The translations under genes and the position numbers were made by a program. The notes under the pieces are model-generated. The model had not been told where the DNA came from. It saw only the letters and a list, made by a program, of their open reading frames with translations, and did not search any database. A stretch of 19,918 nucleotides of DNA from an uncultured Fidelibacterota bacterium (GTDB taxonomy: Bacteria > Marinisomatota > Marinisomatia > Marinisomatales > UBA1611), in NCBI GenBank assembly GCA_913045415.1, contig CAJWPW010000002.1, positions 1 to 19,918 of the forward strand, written 5' to 3'. Shown here piece after piece: positions 18,815-19,918 of the stretch. Position 1 is the stretch's first letter, and each line of letters begins with the position of its first letter.

Positions 18815-18896
18815 TATGAATATTTGGAAGAGGATAAGGATTAAGATCAGAAATTAGGATTTGGAGTTTAGAATCAAGAGCTTTAATCAAAATCAT

Positions 18897-19535
18897 TTAG
18901 AACGGTGGAATCTCCAATCCTCCGCGAAACATTAAATACATCCCCAACATCTGGATTACATGGAAGAGATCATTATGATTGAAATTCTCATGAAGTGATA
19001 TTCTCATGACTTGCACACAAGATGCAGCAAGGCTCACCAACAATCCAATTGAAATAGATAGTGCACCTGTCATTCCATAATAGAAAAATGCTACTAGAAA
19101 TCCAATAAAGGAAATTCCCATCAAGGGTAAATAAAATATGACTACTGATCGAAAATTATCCTGAGTGCGAATACGATTGTAAAAGCTTATAAGGAGAACT
19201 CCAGCGGTAATGTATAGTGCATCCTCTCCTTTCCCGGTCACAAAGACTAAAGCAGTAGACATGGCTAAGAGTAAACCGGTTGCAGCAACAAATATCAATG
19301 TTGCCCGCCAAATAATCGTCCGGGGAATCTGGGATAATTTTGGGCCAAACCCGTGAGTAGTTCCACCTAACAGTGCCCCAATGGCTATGGTGATAAAAGA
19401 TGTTCCCCAAAGTTGATGAAATTGGGAATCTTGGATAGAAAGAGTAAACCATCCAAAGGTAATACCCAAAATAAAAATAATGTAATCGGTGATAGCCGTA
19501 GTAGGCTCATAAAGAAATGGATGTTTTTCTGACAT
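18897..19535 (-). CDS. Predicted seven-helix membrane protein, possibly CREST-superfamily-like
   Basis: The protein has 212 residues and about seven hydrophobic segments (roughly 15-35, 43-63, 73-100, 104-122, 129-153, 157-178, 187-207), so it is an integral membrane protein. The end of helix 2 has GGTTHGFGP (His61), and helix 7 opens NHNDLFHVIQ (His187, Asp189, His192) and ends FRGG. A seven-helix fold with His/Asp at the ends of helices 2 and 7 recalls the CREST membrane hydrolases (alkaline ceramidase, PAQR, hemolysin III). I believe it belongs to an uncharacterised family (perhaps DUF6962), but that is memory, not a search. A weak GGATCGAG lies upstream of the ATG. It stands alone between tig and the dockerin-type gene; function unknown. 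Confidence 0.7.
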   Translation of the reverse strand: MSEKHPFLYEPTTAITDYIIFILGITFGWFTLSIQDSQFHQLWGTSFITIAIGALLGGTTHGFGPKLSQIPRTIIWRATLIFVAATGLLLAMSTALVFVTGKGEDALYITAGVLLISFYNRIRTQDNFRSVVIFYLPLMGISFIGFLVAFFYYGMTGALSISIGLLVSLAASCVQVMRISLHENFNHNDLFHVIQMLGMYLMFRGGLEIPPF

Positions 19536-19593
19536 ATATATCTCGATCCTAGTGATGGATAGACTATCAGAGAACCTTTTGAAAAACTAAGGA

Positions 19594-19601
19594 CAAATAT
19601 A
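19594..19601 (-). promoter_or_regulatory. Possible TAnnTTTG-type -7 promoter element for the seven-helix protein gene
   Basis: The minus strand reads TATATTTG, an exact match to TAnnTTTG, in the 89-base gap upstream of the membrane protein gene. A leader of about 50 bases would follow. No clear -33 element is visible. Confidence 0.35.
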
Positions 19602-19624
19602 GAACCAGCAAATCCGGTGAATAA

Positions 19625-19918
19625 TCACGGATAAATAATCATATTCACTAAAATGATCACATCCATAATATTCAAATTACCATCTTCGTTTACATCTGAA
19701 ACTGACTGTGGACACGCACCGGGAAATTCTCCTGAACTCACATAATCTGCCAAAATAAGAATGTCAAAAACATCAAGTTCACCTGAATTGTTCATGTCCC
19801 CCAAAACCCATTCCAAACAGGTATTCGGAGGTAAGGCTAAAAATTCATGCCAACCAGCCAATGGACTATTTTCAATTCGCCCCGATGAATCAGCAGACTG
19901 AATATAATATTGGATCGT
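19625..19918 (-). CDS. C-terminal part of a secreted protein ending in a dockerin-like domain (5' end outside the window)
   Basis: The frame is open from the window edge to the TGA at 19625-19627 (97 codons visible); the true start is off the window, and the in-frame TTG at 19861 is not a credible start. Visible sequence begins YYIQSADSSGR, the end of a beta-sandwich of a type often found in FCB exoproteins, followed by LAGWHEFLALPP. The last 60 residues hold two EF-hand-like loops, DMNNSGELDVFD and DVNEDGNLNIMD, each followed by a helix-like IIxLVN segment; this is a type I dockerin-like domain at the extreme C-terminus. Dockerins bind cohesins, or in this group may simply be calcium-stabilised tails. 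The main catalytic or binding part is not visible. Confidence 0.8.
   Translation of the reverse strand, partial: TIQYYIQSADSSGRIENSPLAGWHEFLALPPNTCLEWVLGDMNNSGELDVFDILILADYVSSGEFPGACPQSVSDVNEDGNLNIMDVIILVNMIIYP

Noticed and set aside
19602..19620. Short hairpin (ACCGG-ATTTG-CTGGT on the minus strand) after the dockerin-type gene as a terminator
   Set aside because: The stem is five pairs including a G-T pair and no T tract follows; too weak to call.

Overview
The window looks like a piece of a marine FCB-group genome, most likely Candidatus Neomarinimicrobiota (Marinimicrobia/SAR406). This is inferred from type IX secretion (T9SS) C-terminal sorting domains of the 'YPNPFNPVTTIQY' and 'VVPNPY' kinds, a PorV/PorQ-family outer-membrane protein next to its probable cargo, a dockerin-type C-terminus, a TonB-dependent receptor with a carboxypeptidase-regulatory-like N-terminus, low GC by eye, and TAnnTTTG-like promoter elements. 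No rRNA or other taxonomic marker is present, so the phylum is a strong guess, not proven.

Layout. (1) Positions 1-12916, minus strand: a five-gene, end-to-end coupled cell-surface operon. Reading 5' to 3' it encodes a large lipoprotein with acidic Asp/Asn-rich repeats, a TonB-dependent receptor, a T9SS-sorted secreted protein of unknown function, a PorV-like protein, and a large secreted protein of nine PKD-like domains whose 3' end lies outside the window. All four junctions are 4-base overlaps or gaps of 0-5 bases. (2) Positions 12917-13012: a 96-base divergent intergenic region. (3) Positions 13013-15700, plus strand: an M6-family metalloprotease with cohesin-like domains and a T9SS tail. 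(4) Positions 15752-18784, minus strand: the housekeeping operon tig-clpP-clpX (trigger factor, ClpP peptidase, ClpX unfoldase), convergent with the protease. The ClpX lacks the usual zinc-binding N-terminal domain. (5) Positions 18897-19535, minus: a seven-helix membrane protein with conserved-looking His/Asp residues. (6) Positions 19625-19918, minus: the 3' end of a secreted protein ending in a dockerin-like pair of EF-hand motifs.

How they may work together (inference): PorV-type proteins carry T9SS cargo at the outer membrane, so the PorV-like protein is the natural partner of the operon's secreted protein and probably of the PKD protein, which shares a C-terminal module with it. The receptor and lipoprotein share DxNxNGxWDxGE-type repeats, which could form calcium-bound contact surfaces. 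Together the operon looks like a surface-displayed binding, adhesion or uptake complex of unknown substrate.

Most notable observations: the nine PKD domains are two copies of a four-domain block plus one; an acidic repeat is shared by three unrelated surface proteins; ClpX has no zinc-binding domain; and a compact receptor/lipoprotein/T9SS cargo/PorV operon is present. No CRISPR array, tRNA, rRNA, insertion sequence or prophage gene was seen.
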